Shown here: positions 29,795 to 40,671 of the stretch, piece by piece
Position numbering within the stretch: position 1 is the stretch's first letter
How the letters are laid out: every line of letters starts with the position of its first letter
Assembly (NCBI GenBank): GCA_024449915.1
Contig: JAMZAV010000808.1
Location: forward strand, 186,001-250,000
From: Sweltsa coloradensis
Lineage: Eukaryota > Arthropoda > Insecta > Plecoptera > Chloroperlidae
Direction of reading: 5' to 3'
Length of the DNA stretch: 64,000 nt
Translations under genes and position numbers: made by a program
Notes under the pieces: model-generated
The model's database searches: none
Seen by the model: only the letters and a program-made list of their open reading frames with translations
What the model was told of the DNA's origin: nothing

Positions 29795-30145
29795 TTTTTT
29801 TTCCGTTAGGTCATAATGCACCACTCTATCCTGGGGGGAGGGAGGAGGGGCCCATGCTGGTCAGAACCCAGCCACGGGTAAAGGGAGGAAGGGGGGTTTC
29901 TCACGTCGCGGTCGTCATCGTCTTTGTCATTATTCGTTGTGTCATTGTCATCGTCGCCGGGGGGTCGTCAAGGGAAGGGGGCAAGGTCCCCGACGACGAT
30001 TGCCAGAGCTCGCCTCTAGTTTCGGGGAGTAAGATACTCCGCTCTTTCTAGCTGATGTTTGCGAGGTGGACTTTTTCTCTTGAATCGCCTTTTACGATTA
30101 ACAGAGCCATGCTCTGGGCCAATTCTACCCTGGGCCCAGACGGCG
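29795..30145 (-). mobile_element. SINE-A copy with shortened tail
   Basis: The T-run joins directly to CCGTTAGGTC, so the last 25 nt of the usual tail are missing; the rest is intact. Confidence 0.75.
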
Positions 30146-30162
30146 GATCATGATGACGAGAT

Positions 30163-30292
30163 GACGACGAGAGAAACTAGGGCGCTTTTTAACCAGTTAT
30201 AGGTCATATTGCGCCGCTTGTAATATTAAACGTTAATGCAATGAGTTTATGGTGTGTTTGATGATAATATTGTTTTCTAAGTTTATAAAAGA
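30163..30292 (-). mobile_element. LINE-A tail
   Basis: GACGAGAGAAACTAGGGCG with three extra T in the tail block. UTR cut by the next SINE-A. Confidence 0.65.
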
Positions 30293-30684
30293 TTTTTTTT
30301 GTTTATTTGGATAAAGGACGCGTTAACCGTTAAGTCATAATGCACCACTCTAGCCTCTGCCTAAGGGATATGAGAAGGAGGGGCCCATGTTGGTCAGAAC
30401 CAGCCACGGGTAGGGGAGGAAAGGGGTGTTCTCACGTCGCAGTCGTCATCGTCTTCGTCATCGTCATCGCTCGTTGTGTCAATTGTCATCGTCGTCCGGG
30501 GGGTCGTCAAGGGAAGGGGACAAGGTCCCCGACGACGATTGTTAGAGCTCGCCTCTAGTTTCGGGTAGTAATAAACTCCGTAAAACTAGCTGATGTTTGC
30601 GAGGTGGACTTTATCTCTTGAATCGCCTTGTACGATTAGCAGAGCCATGCTCTGGGCCAATTCTACCCCGGGCCCAGACGGGGG
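30293..30684 (-). mobile_element. SINE-A copy
   Basis: Full length with a duplicated AGCCTCTGCCTAAGG before the G-run, which is nearly lost here. Confidence 0.75.
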
Positions 30685-31290
30685 TCTTGTGTAACTATAA
30701 CTGACCGTAAATGTGCCACCAAAAAGGTAATTTGTGGTAATTTCACATGCTTACGTAGGGTAAAAATATTTGAAATGTTAAAATGTGCTCTGATAGCGAC
30801 ATGCGCTCAACCCTTATTAACATCGACCCAAAAATATGTTCGGGTGAAAATTTGGGGCGAAAAGTGGTCCAGACTTTATGTGAAATTATCTGGATTTGAC
30901 GATCAAACGAATTTTTAAATGGAGATTTGCAGGCGTGAATTTCTTATTGGTGTTGACGTATTGGTGAGAGTACGAGCTTAGCAAGCAGCTCATGGCAAAC
31001 CCAGACCCAGTTATCGATGAGTTTTCATCAATAAAAGATCGGCGTTTACAGTTCACTTTGTAAATTGAGCTAGATATATTTCTGTGGAATTAAACTGTGA
31101 AAAGTAATTTGATAACAATGTTGGTGCACTTTTATTATTAAGACAGTGGTGCTTATTCCGTTAGGTGTATAAACAAAATTTTAATTTTCTTAATAAACTT
31201 GCACGTTGAAAGAATTTCAGACCATTGAACCTGATTTTTCTTGTTTGTGAGATCAAAATTAAAATTTATACTATGAATGTTTATGTTTAT
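30685..31290. other. Unassigned sequence
   Basis: No gene or known repeat seen. AT-rich, with short GGTAATTTG-type direct repeats near 30727-30745. Confidence 0.4.
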
Positions 31291-31321
31291 GTTTATAAGG
31301 TTTAAGGGCGCGTCAACCGTG
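31291..31321 (-). mobile_element. SINE-A tail stub
   Basis: Last 30 bp of the tail, cut by the next copy. Confidence 0.5.
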
Positions 31322-31687
31322 ATTTTTGTTTGTTTTGATTTAAGACGCGACAACTGATAAGTCATAATGCACCACTCTAGCCTAGGGTATATGGGGAGGA
31401 TGGGTCCATGCTGGTCAGAACCAGCCACGGGTAAGGGGGGGAAAGGGGGGGTCCTCACGTCGCGTTCGTCATCGTCTTTGTCATCGTTCGTTGTTATTAT
31501 CATCGTCGTCGTCGAAGAGGTCGTCAAGGGAAGGGGGAGTTGTCCCCGACGACGATTGCCAGAGCTCGCCTCTAGTTTCAAGGGGTAAAAAAATTATCCA
31601 TTTTACTAGCTGATGTTTGCGAGTTGGACTTTTTCTCTTGATCGCCTTTTACGATTAGCGGAGCCATGCTCTGGACCAATTCTACCA
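31322..31687 (-). mobile_element. SINE-A copy
   Basis: Nearly full length; ends at TTCTACC so the CCGGG terminus is missing. Confidence 0.75.
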
Positions 31688-31769
31688 ATAATTTTTCGAT
31701 TACGCTCAAATTTCACATGAATGTATTAATTCATTAAATTAAGGTTCTGTGAAAAAATCCTTACATTTG

Positions 31770-32140
31770 TTTTTTTTTGGTTTATTAGGATTAAGGACGC
31801 GTCAACCGTTAGGTCATAATGCACCACTCTAGCCTAAGGGGGGGGGGGGAGAAGGCCCATGCTGGTCAGAACCAGCACGGGTAGGGGGAGGAAGGGGGGT
31901 TTTCTCACGTCGCCGTCGTCATCGTCTTTGTCATCGTTCGTTGTGTCATTTTCATCGTCGCCGGGGGGTCGTTAAGGGAAGGGGGCAAGGTCCCCGACGA
32001 CGATTGCCAGAGCTCGCCTCTAGTTTCGGGGAGTAAGATACTCCGCTCTTTCTAGCTGATGTTTGCGAGGTGGACTTTTTCTCTTGAATCCGCCTTTTTT
32101 ACGATTAAAGCAAGCCATGCTCTGGGGCCAATTCTCCCCG
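31770..32140 (-). mobile_element. SINE-A copy
   Basis: Full length. Right hairpin arm shortened (ACCAGCACGG); small insertions in the head. Confidence 0.75.
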
Positions 32141-32206
32141 ATTTTTTTTTAAATCGGAAAAATAGTTAAATTGCGATTTTTATGAGAAATAGTTTTTCGA
32201 TTGCGC

Positions 32207-32425
32207 TAAATTTTTTGGTTCATTTGGATTAAGGACGCATCAACCGTTAGGTCATAATGCACCACTCTAACCCGGGGGGGGGGGGGGGGGGGGGGGGTCC
32301 ATGCTGGTCAGAACCAGCCACGGGTAGGGGAGGAAAGGGGGTTCTCACGTCGCGGTCGTCATTGTCTTCGTCATCGTTCGCGGTGTCATTGTCGTCATCG
32401 TCGTCGAGGGGTCGTCAAGGGAACG
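32207..32425 (-). mobile_element. SINE-A copy truncated by element C
   Basis: Tail, a 20-base-class G-run (32274-32297), hairpin and centre, stopping at CGTCAAGGGAACGC. Confidence 0.7.
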
Positions 32426-32625
32426 CAGTAGTTCTAAGTTCAGAGATTTCGAAGGCCTCCAGAAAATTTCAGCGCAATTGGAGTATCCATTTAGCCAGAA
32501 TCGTGTTAACAAACACACAAATATACAAACAGTAAAAAAAGGGGAAAAGACATTCCGGATATTTTCTCCAGTGTAGTAAAATGGAATCTTCGCTTCGCTC
32601 GCTACGCTCATCCAAAAAGAAAAGA
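32426..32625 (-). mobile_element. Element C relic, opposite orientation
   Basis: On the minus strand it reads GAGCGTAGCGAGCGAAGCG, TTCCATTT, a TTTG/TTTGT run and CGCTGAAATTTTCTGG, the same order as 3674-3830. It lies between a SINE-A and a LINE-A piece. Confidence 0.4.
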
Positions 32626-32628
32626 AAA

Positions 32629-32901
32629 TGACGGTGATGATAGAAATAGCAACAGAAAAATGATTTACTTGAATGGAAATGTGAATAACATTTTGCAAAA
32701 TAAATAACTTTGAATGAGAAATTTAGAATTTAACGTAAGGGGTGCTGCGGGGGCACCCGGGGTGGGCAGGCTTGTGCTGGTCAGAACCAGCCACAAGCAA
32801 GGAGACGTCACGGGGGTAGGTGGCTGGGGGAAAGTGGCAGGGTCGGGGGCGATCTTATTGCGTGCGCAAGGCGTCATATTTGATTCATTCTGCTAGCATG
32901 T
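32629..32901 (-). mobile_element. LINE-A UTR and coding relic, split
   Basis: UTR part at 32629-32733 and coding part (TTGCGTGCGCAAGGCGTCAT) at 32853-32901, separated by a GC-rich SINE-A piece. Confidence 0.55.
32734..32852 (-). mobile_element. SINE-A GC-rich variant fragment
   Basis: Contains GGCAGGCTTGTGCTGGTCAG and GTAGGTGGCTGGGGG, matching the extra block of 6957-7427. Hairpin arms are perfect here. Confidence 0.55.
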
Positions 32902-32918
32902 ATACGCTCACGGAAAAC

Positions 32919-33025
32919 CCCATGCTTTTAATTTGGATTAAGTGAGCAGTGCTGATCAGAGCCATCCACGGGTAGGGGTTGGAAAAAGGGGCTGGTTCTC
33001 ACGACGTGGTCTTTGTCATCATGTG
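32919..33025 (-). mobile_element. SINE-A fragment, old
   Basis: Tail shortened to TTAATTTGGATTAAGTGAGC. Hairpin GCTGATCAGAGCCATCC decayed. Confidence 0.5.
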
Positions 33026-33110
33026 TATTGTTTGTATTATTATATTAACTCAACAAATTCTAAACTTTACAAATACACATACATATAATATGTAACACAC
33101 CATATACAGT

Positions 33111-33460
33111 TTGGTTTGGTTATTGGATAGGAGCGTCAACCGTTAGGTCATAATGCACCCTCTAGCCAAAGGGGGGGGGGGGAGGGCCCTGCTGGTCAAA
33201 CCAGCCACGGAGGGGAGGATGGGGTTTTTCAGTCGCGGATCGTCATCGTCTTTGTCATAGTTCGTTGTGTCATTGTCTGTCGCCGGGGTCTTCAGGGAAT
33301 TGGGGGCAAAGTCCCGACGACGATTGCCAGAGCTCGCTCTAGTTTCGGGAGTAAGATACTCGCTCTTCCTACTGATGTTTGCAGGTGGACTTTTTCTCTT
33401 TAATCGCCTTTACGATTATAGAGCCATGCTCTGGCCAATTCTATACCCGGGCCCAGACGG
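33111..33460 (-). mobile_element. SINE-A copy with many single-base deletions
   Basis: Full length, but nearly every module has lost one or two bases (GGCCCTGCTGGTCAAACCAGC). This could be low-quality assembly. Confidence 0.7.
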
Positions 33461-33547
33461 AGCACACCATATACAGCATAGGTAAACTAAGTGCGCATAT
33501 AACGTGGTAGATACAAACACTTATATTAGCCAATTTTACACCGTTCT

Positions 33548-33638
33548 TTTTTTTAAATTAGGATTAAGGGCGCGTCAACCGTACGGTTATAATTCACCAC
33601 TGTACCATAGGTGATGTAGAGAGAAAAGTCCAGGGTTA
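33548..33638 (-). mobile_element. SINE-A tail fragment
   Basis: GGGCGCGTCAACCGTACGG to GAGAGAAAAG. Confidence 0.6.
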
Positions 33639-33651
33639 TTGGCCTATATTT

Positions 33652-33775
33652 GGCGACGACGACGACGTGAGAAACTTGGGCGCTTCAACTGGTTAGGTCA
33701 TATTGCGCCGCCTGTGGAGATTGTTTTCTAAGTGTATAAATAACAAAATAAATTGATGTTGATGAAAGTAATGTT
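33652..33775 (-). mobile_element. LINE-A tail with partial UTR
   Basis: Terminus preceded by four GAC units. UTR has an internal deletion (CTGTGGAGATTG). Confidence 0.65.
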
Positions 33776-33879
33776 TAGAGTATGAAATTTTTATCGGTTA
33801 TTGGTTAAATTTCGGGTTAGTAGTGTTAAATTTTAATGATTGCCCGGGTTGTCTTACAAAAATTGTTAATAATAATGAT

Positions 33880-33910
33880 TTTTTTTTGTTTATTTTGATT
33901 AAGGGCGCCT
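33880..33910 (-). mobile_element. SINE-A tail stub
   Basis: T-run, TTTATTTTGATTAAGGGCGC, then truncated. Confidence 0.5.
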
Positions 33911-33954
33911 TGATACACATTTTTCTTGTTTGTAAGATCAAAATTAAAACTAAT

Positions 33955-34050
33955 GGTTTATTTGGAATAACCTACGGTGGGGGGAGGAGGGGCCTATGCT
34001 GGTCAGAACCAACCACGGGCAGTTTTGGTTTATTTAGATTATTTTTTTTA
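33955..34050 (-). mobile_element. Two SINE-A tail-side fragments
   Basis: 33955-34022 lacks the tail block itself (GGAATAACCTACGG) but has the G-run and hairpin, ending CCACGGGCAG. 34023-34050 is only TTTATTTAGATT with T-runs. Confidence 0.5.
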
Positions 34051-34418
34051 TTTGTTTTTTTATTTGGATTAAGGACGCGTCAACCGTTAGGTCATAATGC
34101 ACCACTCTAGCCTAAGGGGGGGGGGGGGGGGAGGGGCCCATGCTGGTCAGAACCAGCCACGGGTAGGGGGAGGAAGGGGGGTTTCTCACGTCGCGGTCGT
34201 CATCGTCTTTGTCATCGTTCGTTGAGTCATTGTCATCGTCGCCGCGGGGTCGTCAAGGGAAGGGGGCAAGGTCCCCGGCGACGATTTCCAGAGCTCGCCT
34301 CTAGTTTCGGGGAGTAAGATATTCCGCTCTTTCTAGCTGATGTTTGCGAGGTGGACTTTTTCTCTTGAATCGCCTTTTACGATTAGCAGAGCCATGCTCT
34401 GGGCCAATTCTACCCCGG
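34051..34418 (-). mobile_element. SINE-A copy, first of a tandem trio
   Basis: Full length; its head stops at TACCCCGG where the next copy starts. CCCCGGCGACG variant in the centre, shared with the next copy. Confidence 0.8.
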
Positions 34419-34775
34419 TTTTGGTTTATTTGGATTAAGGACGCGTCAACCGTTAGGTCATAATGCACCACTCTAGCCTAAGGGAGGTGGGGAGGAGGAG
34501 CCCATGCTGGTCAGAACCAGCCACGGGTAAGGGAGGAAGGGGTGGGGGGGGTTTCTCACGTCGCGGTCGTCACGTCTTGTCATCGTTCGTTGTGTCTTGT
34601 CTCGTCGCCGGGGGTCGTCAAGGAAGGGGCAAGGTCCCGGCGACGATTTCCAGAGCTCGCCTAGTTTCGGGAGTAAGATATTCCGCTCTTTCTAGCTGAT
34701 GTTTGCGAGGTGCACTTTTTCTCTTGAATCGCCTTTACGATTAGCAGAGCATGCTTTTGGCCAATTCTACCCCGG
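34419..34775 (-). mobile_element. SINE-A copy, second of a tandem trio
   Basis: Shares private changes with its left neighbour (CGGCGACGATTTCCAGAGC), which suggests duplication in place. Also stops at TACCCCGG. Confidence 0.8.
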
Positions 34776-35143
34776 TTTTTTTTATTGGATTAAGGACGCG
34801 TCAACCGTTAGGTCATAATGCACCACCTCTGGCCTAAGGGGGGGGGGGGGAGGAGAGGCCCATGCTGGTCAGAACCAGCCATGGGTAAGGGAAGGGGGGA
34901 TCTTACGTCGTGGTCGTCATCGTCTTTGTCATCGTCATTGTCATCGTTCGTTGTGTCATTGTCATCTTCGTAGGAAGAAGAAAGGGACAAGGTCTTCGAT
35001 GACGATTGCCAGAGCTCGCCTCTATTTTCGGTGAGTAAAATACTACCCTTCATACTAGCTGATGTTTGCAAGGTGGATTTTTTGTCTTGAATCGCCTTTT
35101 ACGATTAGCAGAGCCATGCACTGGGCCAATTCTACTCCGGGCC
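34776..35143 (-). mobile_element. SINE-A copy, third of a tandem trio
   Basis: Diverged centre (CTTCGATGACG) shows it is older than the two to its left. Confidence 0.75.
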
Positions 35144-35752
35144 AAATTAAAGAAAATAATGTATAGATGATAACTTATAACTTATTTAACAGTTTTTTGT
35201 TTCTGTAAATGGATGGACCTAGTTGTGATCGAATTATTAATTGATGTTTTCGTGTTTTCTGTTTCGCAATTGATTCAATTAATTAAAGTAGCATTAGGCC
35301 TAAATATTCTGTTTTAAATTATTGATCAGCTTTAAGACTAAAGGGAATGCCGGTCTCACGTTGTTATAATAACTTATTATATAATCATATTATTTTTTTT
35401 TGTTTTTGTTGTGTTGAATAAAGTAACACTGCGTCGTATGAATCATCGTAGACAAGCTGAAACCATTGAGAGACCCACTTTCTTCCCTCCTCCTGGCATT
35501 ACATAGCAAATTAATGACTCGGAAAATGGGATTTGTTTCAAATCCGTCTGAAGCCGTGGAAAATACTTTCCCTACGATTGCCTCTTCTAAATCTTTCTTG
35601 TAGTTATTTACAAAGGTATTCGAGAAAGCATAGCACACAATCCTCTTAGTCAATTTAAATACGCATTCAAAAGTAATTTAAATAATTGAGATTTGCGTAA
35701 ATACACTCTTGATTAGCGTAAGCCACATTTTTCTCTCTCACTCACGGGAATT
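35144..35752. other. Unassigned stretch with a minus-strand frame
   Basis: AT-rich flanks. The frame at 35390-35653 (minus, 87 codons) reads plausibly as coding (DLEEAIVGKVFSTASDGF) but has no recognised family and no supporting splice sites. Confidence 0.3.
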
Positions 35753-35784
35753 TTGGTTATCATGAAGGGCGCGTCAACCGTTGT
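35753..35784 (-). mobile_element. SINE-A tail stub
   Basis: AAGGGCGCGTCAACCGTTG only. Confidence 0.5.
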
Positions 35785-35844
35785 GATAGAAACACTCGAT
35801 GATCACGTAACACAACTTGACCATTTTTTGGTACACCCGAAAGG

Positions 35845-36174
35845 CAGTGGCGGCGCTACGGGTGGCACTTGCCCCCTTAAAAAATTGCTTGCCCCCCTGC
35901 TTTCCCCCCGGTGTCTTATGCCTGCCTCACGTAATATTACTTAAAGACAATCTTCAAATAACATTTTTATTTTTAGTTATTTCTTAAGATAACGTCCATT
36001 ATTGTAGGTAATTGTTGGTATCCTATGAGTTGCCATTTCAGTTAAAACATTATGAAATAACAGTGGTATGGTCAAAAACTCGACTTCGGCGGCTGCCTTC
36101 CACTACTTGCTCCCTCAGTTCATAACCTTGCCCCTCCTTTACCCCCCATTGTTTTTTGTCTGGCGCCACCACTG
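35845..36174. mobile_element. hAT-like MITE, 330 bp, with perfect 8-bp duplication
   Basis: Starts CAGTGGCGGCGCTACGG and ends in the inverted counterpart TGGCGCCACCACTG. CCGAAAGG flanks both ends exactly (35837-35844, 36175-36182). A C-rich GCCCCCC segment follows each terminus. No transposase is encoded. Termini CAGTGGCGGCGC and an 8-bp duplication are typical of non-autonomous hAT elements. Confidence 0.8.
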
Positions 36175-36199
36175 CCGAAAGGGACCCTGGACAATTTTA

Positions 36200-36262
36200 G
36201 CCACGAAATCAACGTCATGACGCTGGGAAGCTTCCTTAGCAGCCTGATCGAAGCGTTAATTT
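36200..36262 (-). mobile_element. LINE-A RNase H fragment
   Basis: ATCAACGTCATGACGCTGGG...CTTAGCAGCC matches the region after the last RNase H Asp; 60 bp only. Confidence 0.6.
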
Positions 36263-36600
36263 CTCACGTGTCAATAAAAGTATCTATAAATAAACAACAT
36301 AACCCGTTTATCTTCCTTTACAAAGTGTATTTCATTCTTACGTTCTCCGGATGCCAAGATCAAACTTGTATTGTGTGTTAACGATGTCTCGTTACGCGCG
36401 ACCACGCACTTACCACCTCCATCAAAGAACGCTCGGTACTTTGCGCTCTTCAAGTAAGCGGAAGTCTGCTGACTATAGCTTTTCATTGGTTCGAAAGCCT
36501 CGAGGCGATCTCGAATGGCATCCGAGTATATAGGGTATAATCATTGTATATCGAAAAAAACTCATGATATTATTATTCATTTTGCGTGAGAGATTTAAGT
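36263..36600. other. Unassigned sequence
   Basis: Small overlapping frames on both strands, none recognised. Confidence 0.35.
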
Positions 36601-36962
36601 TCAGTTTATTTGGATCTAAGGGTTCGTCAACAGTTAGGTCATAATGCGGCTCTCTAGCCGTGGAGATGTGTGGTTGAAAATCTCATGCTGGTCAGAACAA
36701 GAGAGGGGGTTCTCAGGTTCACACGTTAAGATCGTCATCGTCTTTCTCATCGTTCGTGATGTTATGGTCGTCGTCGTCTTCGTCGGGGAGGTCGTTAAGG
36801 TGATAAGGAGGGGTCCCTGACGACGACTGCCAGAGCTCGCCTCTATAGTTTCGGGAAGTATTTACATTCTAGCTAATGTTCGAGAGTTGGACTTTACCTC
36901 ATTCTTCGCCTTAATCGACAGAAGAATACCCTGCTGGGCCATTTCTACTATGGGACCAGATG
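36601..36962 (-). mobile_element. SINE-A copy, diverged
   Basis: Tail GGTTCGTCAACAGTTAGG; right hairpin arm lost; head CTACTATGGGACCAG. Confidence 0.65.
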
Positions 36963-37065
36963 TGAGTGTTTATAAAGACAGCACACTCAGCATATGTTAC
37001 ATTATTTCTCCAACTTGACCTCAAAAACAACTTTTTTACGAATATTCAATGATCGTACTGCGACG

Positions 37066-37165
37066 ATGACGACGACGTGTGAAACTGGGGCGCTTCAACC
37101 GGTTAGGTCATATTGCGCCGCCTGTGATATTCGAAGTTAATGATATGAGTGTAAGGTGTAAAAAG
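37066..37165 (-). mobile_element. LINE-A tail
   Basis: GACGACGACGTGTGAAACTGG terminus, short UTR. Confidence 0.65.
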
Positions 37166-37565
37166 TAAATCAAACTTTGCTTATAGAGGCCGAGTTCATA
37201 TTCACTATCTTCGTCAAACCAAATGTCTTCGTCTCCACAAATCAAGAGGCTTCAAAGTACTTCGATCTTGGGCATGAAAAGCGCCACAAGACGTAAAGGA
37301 TAAGAGGACGGATCAGTTATCAATCTGGCCGAATTGGTAGAAAAGTGCAGACGCAAAAACGCAAACAAAAAGACTTGGTAAGCGGAATAGAGACGGAGAG
37401 TGGGATACGGGGTGAGTAGAAATTAATGAAAATGTCAGCGGTTTTTAGATGTGGTCGTTGGATGCCAAGAGAATCGAATTAATAACACTTCAAGAATAAA
37501 GAAGTAGTTACAACTGGGAAGAATTTTAAGAGGTTATTTATTCAGATCATAAACGACTATGAGTA
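37166..37565. other. Unassigned sequence
   Basis: Nothing recognised. Confidence 0.4.
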
Positions 37566-37636
37566 TGTCCGACGTGAGAATCTAGGCGATTCAACCGTGC
37601 AGGTCAAAGGTCATAGCGCCGAATGTAATACTGTTA
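37566..37636 (-). mobile_element. LINE-A tail, degenerate
   Basis: CCGACGTGAGAATCTAGG with an AGGTCAAAGGTCAT duplication. Confidence 0.55.
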
Positions 37637-37640
37637 GTTG

Positions 37641-37834
37641 GTTTTAGTTTTAGATTATTTGGATTAAGGGCTTGTCAACCGTTAGGTCTCAATAAAAAAA
37701 AATGAAAAAGACTTTGGATACCTTTAGTTTTATTTGGTTAAAGAACGTTCCAAACGTCAGGTCATAATGTCCCACTCTATACTTGGGGGTGTAGGGAGGA
37801 AAGTCCAATGCTGGTCAGAACCAGCCACAGGCAG
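37641..37834 (-). mobile_element. Two SINE-A tail-side fragments
   Basis: 37641-37692 is a tail stub (GGGCTTGTCAACCG). 37722-37834 runs from a diverged tail through a perfect hairpin and ends CCACAGGCAG at the next T-run. Confidence 0.6.
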
Positions 37835-38098
37835 TTTTTTTAATAGTTTTTTTTAGTTTAATTTAGTTGTATTAAGGCCACGTCAACCGTTAGATCATAA
37901 TGCGCTACTCTAACCTAGGGGAGGGTGGGGGAGGGGGGAGGCTTAAAAAAAGGGGGGGTTCTCACGCCGCAGTCGTCATAGTATTTGTCATCGTTTGTGT
38001 TATCATGGTCGTCGTCGTCGTCGTCGTCGTCGTAGGACCACGGGCAGAGGGAGGGAAAGAAGAGGATGACGGCCAGAGCTCGCCTCTTGTTTTGGGGG
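37835..38098 (-). mobile_element. SINE-A copy, variant centre, head missing
   Basis: Hairpin deleted. The centre has seven consecutive GTC units and a GGACCACGGGCAGAGGGAGG block also found at 38697-38716, so the two copies share a lineage. Confidence 0.65.
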
Positions 38099-38455
38099 AT
38101 TTTTTTAAATTTGGATTAAGAATGCGTCAACCGTTAGGTCATAATGCACCACTCTAACCTAGGAGGGGGGGGGTGGGGGGATGGGCCATGCTGGTAGAAC
38201 CAGCCCGGGCAAGGGGAGGAAAGGTGGTTCACGCACGGTCGTCGATAGTCTTTGTCACGTCGTTATGTCATTGTCATCTCGCGGGGGGTCGTCAAGGGAA
38301 GGGTAAGGTCCCTGACGACGAATGCAGAGCTCGCTTCTAGTTTCGGGAGTAAGATAATCGCTCTTTAATAGCTGTTTGTTTGCGAGGTGATTTTTCTTGA
38401 ATCCTTTTACGATTAGCAGAGCCATGCTTGGGCAATTTACCGGGCCCAGACGGGG
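38099..38455 (-). mobile_element. SINE-A copy with many single-base deletions
   Basis: Full length in outline; the head is reduced to GCTTGGGCAATTTACCGGG. Resembles 33111-33460 in its deletion pattern. Confidence 0.65.
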
Positions 38456-38494
38456 AAAAAGTCCCATGCTGGTCAGAACCAGCCACGGACAGTT
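38456..38494 (-). mobile_element. SINE-A hairpin fragment
   Basis: CCCATGCTGGTCAGAACCAG and CCACGGACAG, the third case of a ..GGCAG/ACAG stop before a T-run. Confidence 0.55.
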
Positions 38495-38996
38495 TGTTTT
38501 TGTTTAGTTTAATTAGATTAAGGGCGCGTCAACCGTTAGGTTATAATGCGCCACTATAGCCTAGGGGATATAGGGAGGAGGGACCCATTGCTGGTCAGAA
38601 CCAGTTACGGGCAGGGGAAGAAAAAAGGGGGGTTCTCACGTCGCAGGTCGTCATAGTATTTGTCATCGTTCGTGTTGTCATGGTCATCGTCGTAGGACCA
38701 ACGGGCAGAGGGAGGGAAAGAAGAGGATGACGGCCAGAGCCAGAGCTCGCCTCTTGTTTTGGGGGATAAATTACTCCCCTATACTTCCTGATGTATCATG
38801 TTTGAGATATGGGAAGGGAATAGTACGTCGTCGTCGTCTTTTACATCGATCGTGTCGTTTTTTCAGCGGCGTCGTCGTGGAGGGTAGAGAGGGGATGCTA
38901 GAGAGGATTCCAACTTTAAGTATGCAGAAACTGGCTGATGTTTGCGAGATTAGCTTTTGCTTTTTTCTCACCCTGTACGATTAAATGAGCAGTGTA
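38495..38996 (-). mobile_element. SINE-A copy, long variant
   Basis: About 500 bp, because a second trinucleotide block (38825-38870) is inserted before a diverged head (CTGTACGATTAAATGAGC). Confidence 0.6.
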
Positions 38997-39066
38997 GTCA
39001 TATTCAAATTCATGTCATATTGTCTTTGGCATCGTTCGTGTTGTCGAATTGTCCTTCGTGGTTTAA

Positions 39067-39358
39067 GTTTTTTTTTTACTAAGGACGCGTCAACCGTTAG
39101 GTCACAATGCGCCAATCTAGCCTAGGGAATACGGGGAGGGATTCCCATGTGGCAGGGTCAGAACCAGACATGGAGTAAGGGAAGGTTCTCACATCGCGGT
39201 CGTCTAATTCTTTGTCATCGTTCGTGTTGTCACGGTCGTCGTCGTCGGGGAGGCCGTCAAGCGCCAACGACCGCCAGAGCTCGCCTCTACCTTTATGTTC
39301 TACAGCCAGCCAGAGCTCACTTCTGCTTTCAGGGAGTGTAATACTCCCCTAATTAATA
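39067..39358 (-). mobile_element. SINE-A copy, head missing
   Basis: The CCAGAGCTC segment is duplicated (39273-39279, 39306-39312). Stops at ACTCCCCTAATTAATAC. Confidence 0.6.
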
Positions 39359-39665
39359 CACGTACACCAATTGTCACTGCATATAGCGTGTAATGACCTC
39401 TGAATGCTAGTGTCAGTTCTATGTAATAAGCGCTTCCTTATTTGGCCACAGGCCAGCATTGCCCGTGTTCCCTTGACGATAAATCACAAGCTAAGGAAAA
39501 GAGTGCTCCCAAAGAAGTCGGAAAGTTGCACTACCAAGACTATTTGGAGTCTTGTTTTTTTCATGGTTTTGGAAATCGAGTAAAAAAGTGGTTGTTTTTA
39601 AGGCAGGAAATTTTGTGTTCGTATTAACGTGTTGAAAACAAGACTTGGAAATATTTCGGGAAGAT
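39359..39665. other. Unassigned stretch containing a weak exon candidate
   Basis: Not repeat-like. See 39452-39549. Confidence 0.35.
39452..39549 (+). CDS. Weak exon candidate, TDO-like start
   Basis: Follows a possible acceptor (GGCCACAG, ending 39451). In frame it reads QHCPCSLDD...KEVGKLHYQDYLE. CP near the N-terminus followed by EVGK..Y..YL recalls the start of animal tryptophan 2,3-dioxygenases, but the expected next residues are absent and no good donor is present. Possibly coincidental. Confidence 0.2.
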
Positions 39666-40023
39666 TTTGTTTTTTGTTTATTTTTGTTTATTTGTTATTT
39701 GTTTGCGTCAACCGTTAGGTCATAATGCACCAGTCTAGCCTAAGGGGGGGGAGGAGGGGCCCATACTGGTCAGAACCAGCACGGGTAAGGGGAGGAAGGG
39801 AGGTTTCTCACGTCGCGGTCGTCATCGTCTTTGTCATCGTTCGTTGTGTCATTGTCATCGTCGCCGGGGGGTCGTCAAGGGAAGGGGGCAATACCCCGAC
39901 GACGATATATATACTACCGCTTCTTACTAGCTGATGTTTGCGAGGTGGACTTTTTCTCCTGAATCGCCTTTTACGATTAGCAGAGCCATGCTATGGGCCA
40001 ATTCTACCCCGGGCTCAGACGGG
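39666..40023 (-). mobile_element. SINE-A copy with centre deletion
   Basis: From GACGACGATA it jumps to TATACTACCGC, losing the CCAGAGCTCGCC segment; the head is normal. Confidence 0.75.
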
Positions 40024-40399
40024 TTCTATAAGTTAAAAATATAAGTTAAAAAATAAAATAAAATGGTGGTCTTCTTCATTGAGCCTACGATACCTCATCT
40101 CACGTAGCTTCAAAGACAATTTGTCTTAACACCACCATCATTTGCATATCATTGTCTATTCCGTGCGTCGTGCTATGACAGCTTTCCTCCAGTTGCCTGT
40201 ATATTCCAGGATCATTATCACACACCATTTCATAAGATTAACTTGTAAACGGTTATTTGATCCGTTTAGTAAGCGTAGTTTATAAAGCATTCTCAAACAT
40301 GCACTCTCTTTGTCAGCAATATCAATTGTTCAATTTCAAAGATTGGAGAATTGACATATACGGAAGTTATAAACGCCGTAACTTTGAATTATCGTGTTT
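40024..40399. other. Unassigned sequence
   Basis: AT-rich, no gene recognised. Confidence 0.4.
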
Positions 40400-40671
40400 T
40401 TTTTTTGTTTTTTTTTGTTTATTTGGGTTAAGGACGTGTCAACCGTTAGGTCAAAATGCACCACTCTAGCCTAAGGGGGGGGGGGGGAGGAAGGGCACAT
40501 GCTGGTCAGAACCAGCCACGGGTAAGGGGTGGAAGGGGGGTTTCTCACGCCGCGGTCGTCATCGTCTTTGTCATCGTCGCCGGGGGGTCGTCAAGGGAAG
40601 AGGGCAAGGTCCCCGACGACGATTGCCAGAGCTCGCCTCTAGGTTCGGGGAGTAATATACTCCCTGCTTAC
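40400..40671 (-). mobile_element. SINE-A copy, head missing, split by the next
   Basis: Short centre. Stops at CTCCCTGCTTAC where TTTGGTTTATTT begins. Shares AATATACTCCCTGCTTAC with the copy at 41552-41942. Confidence 0.7.
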
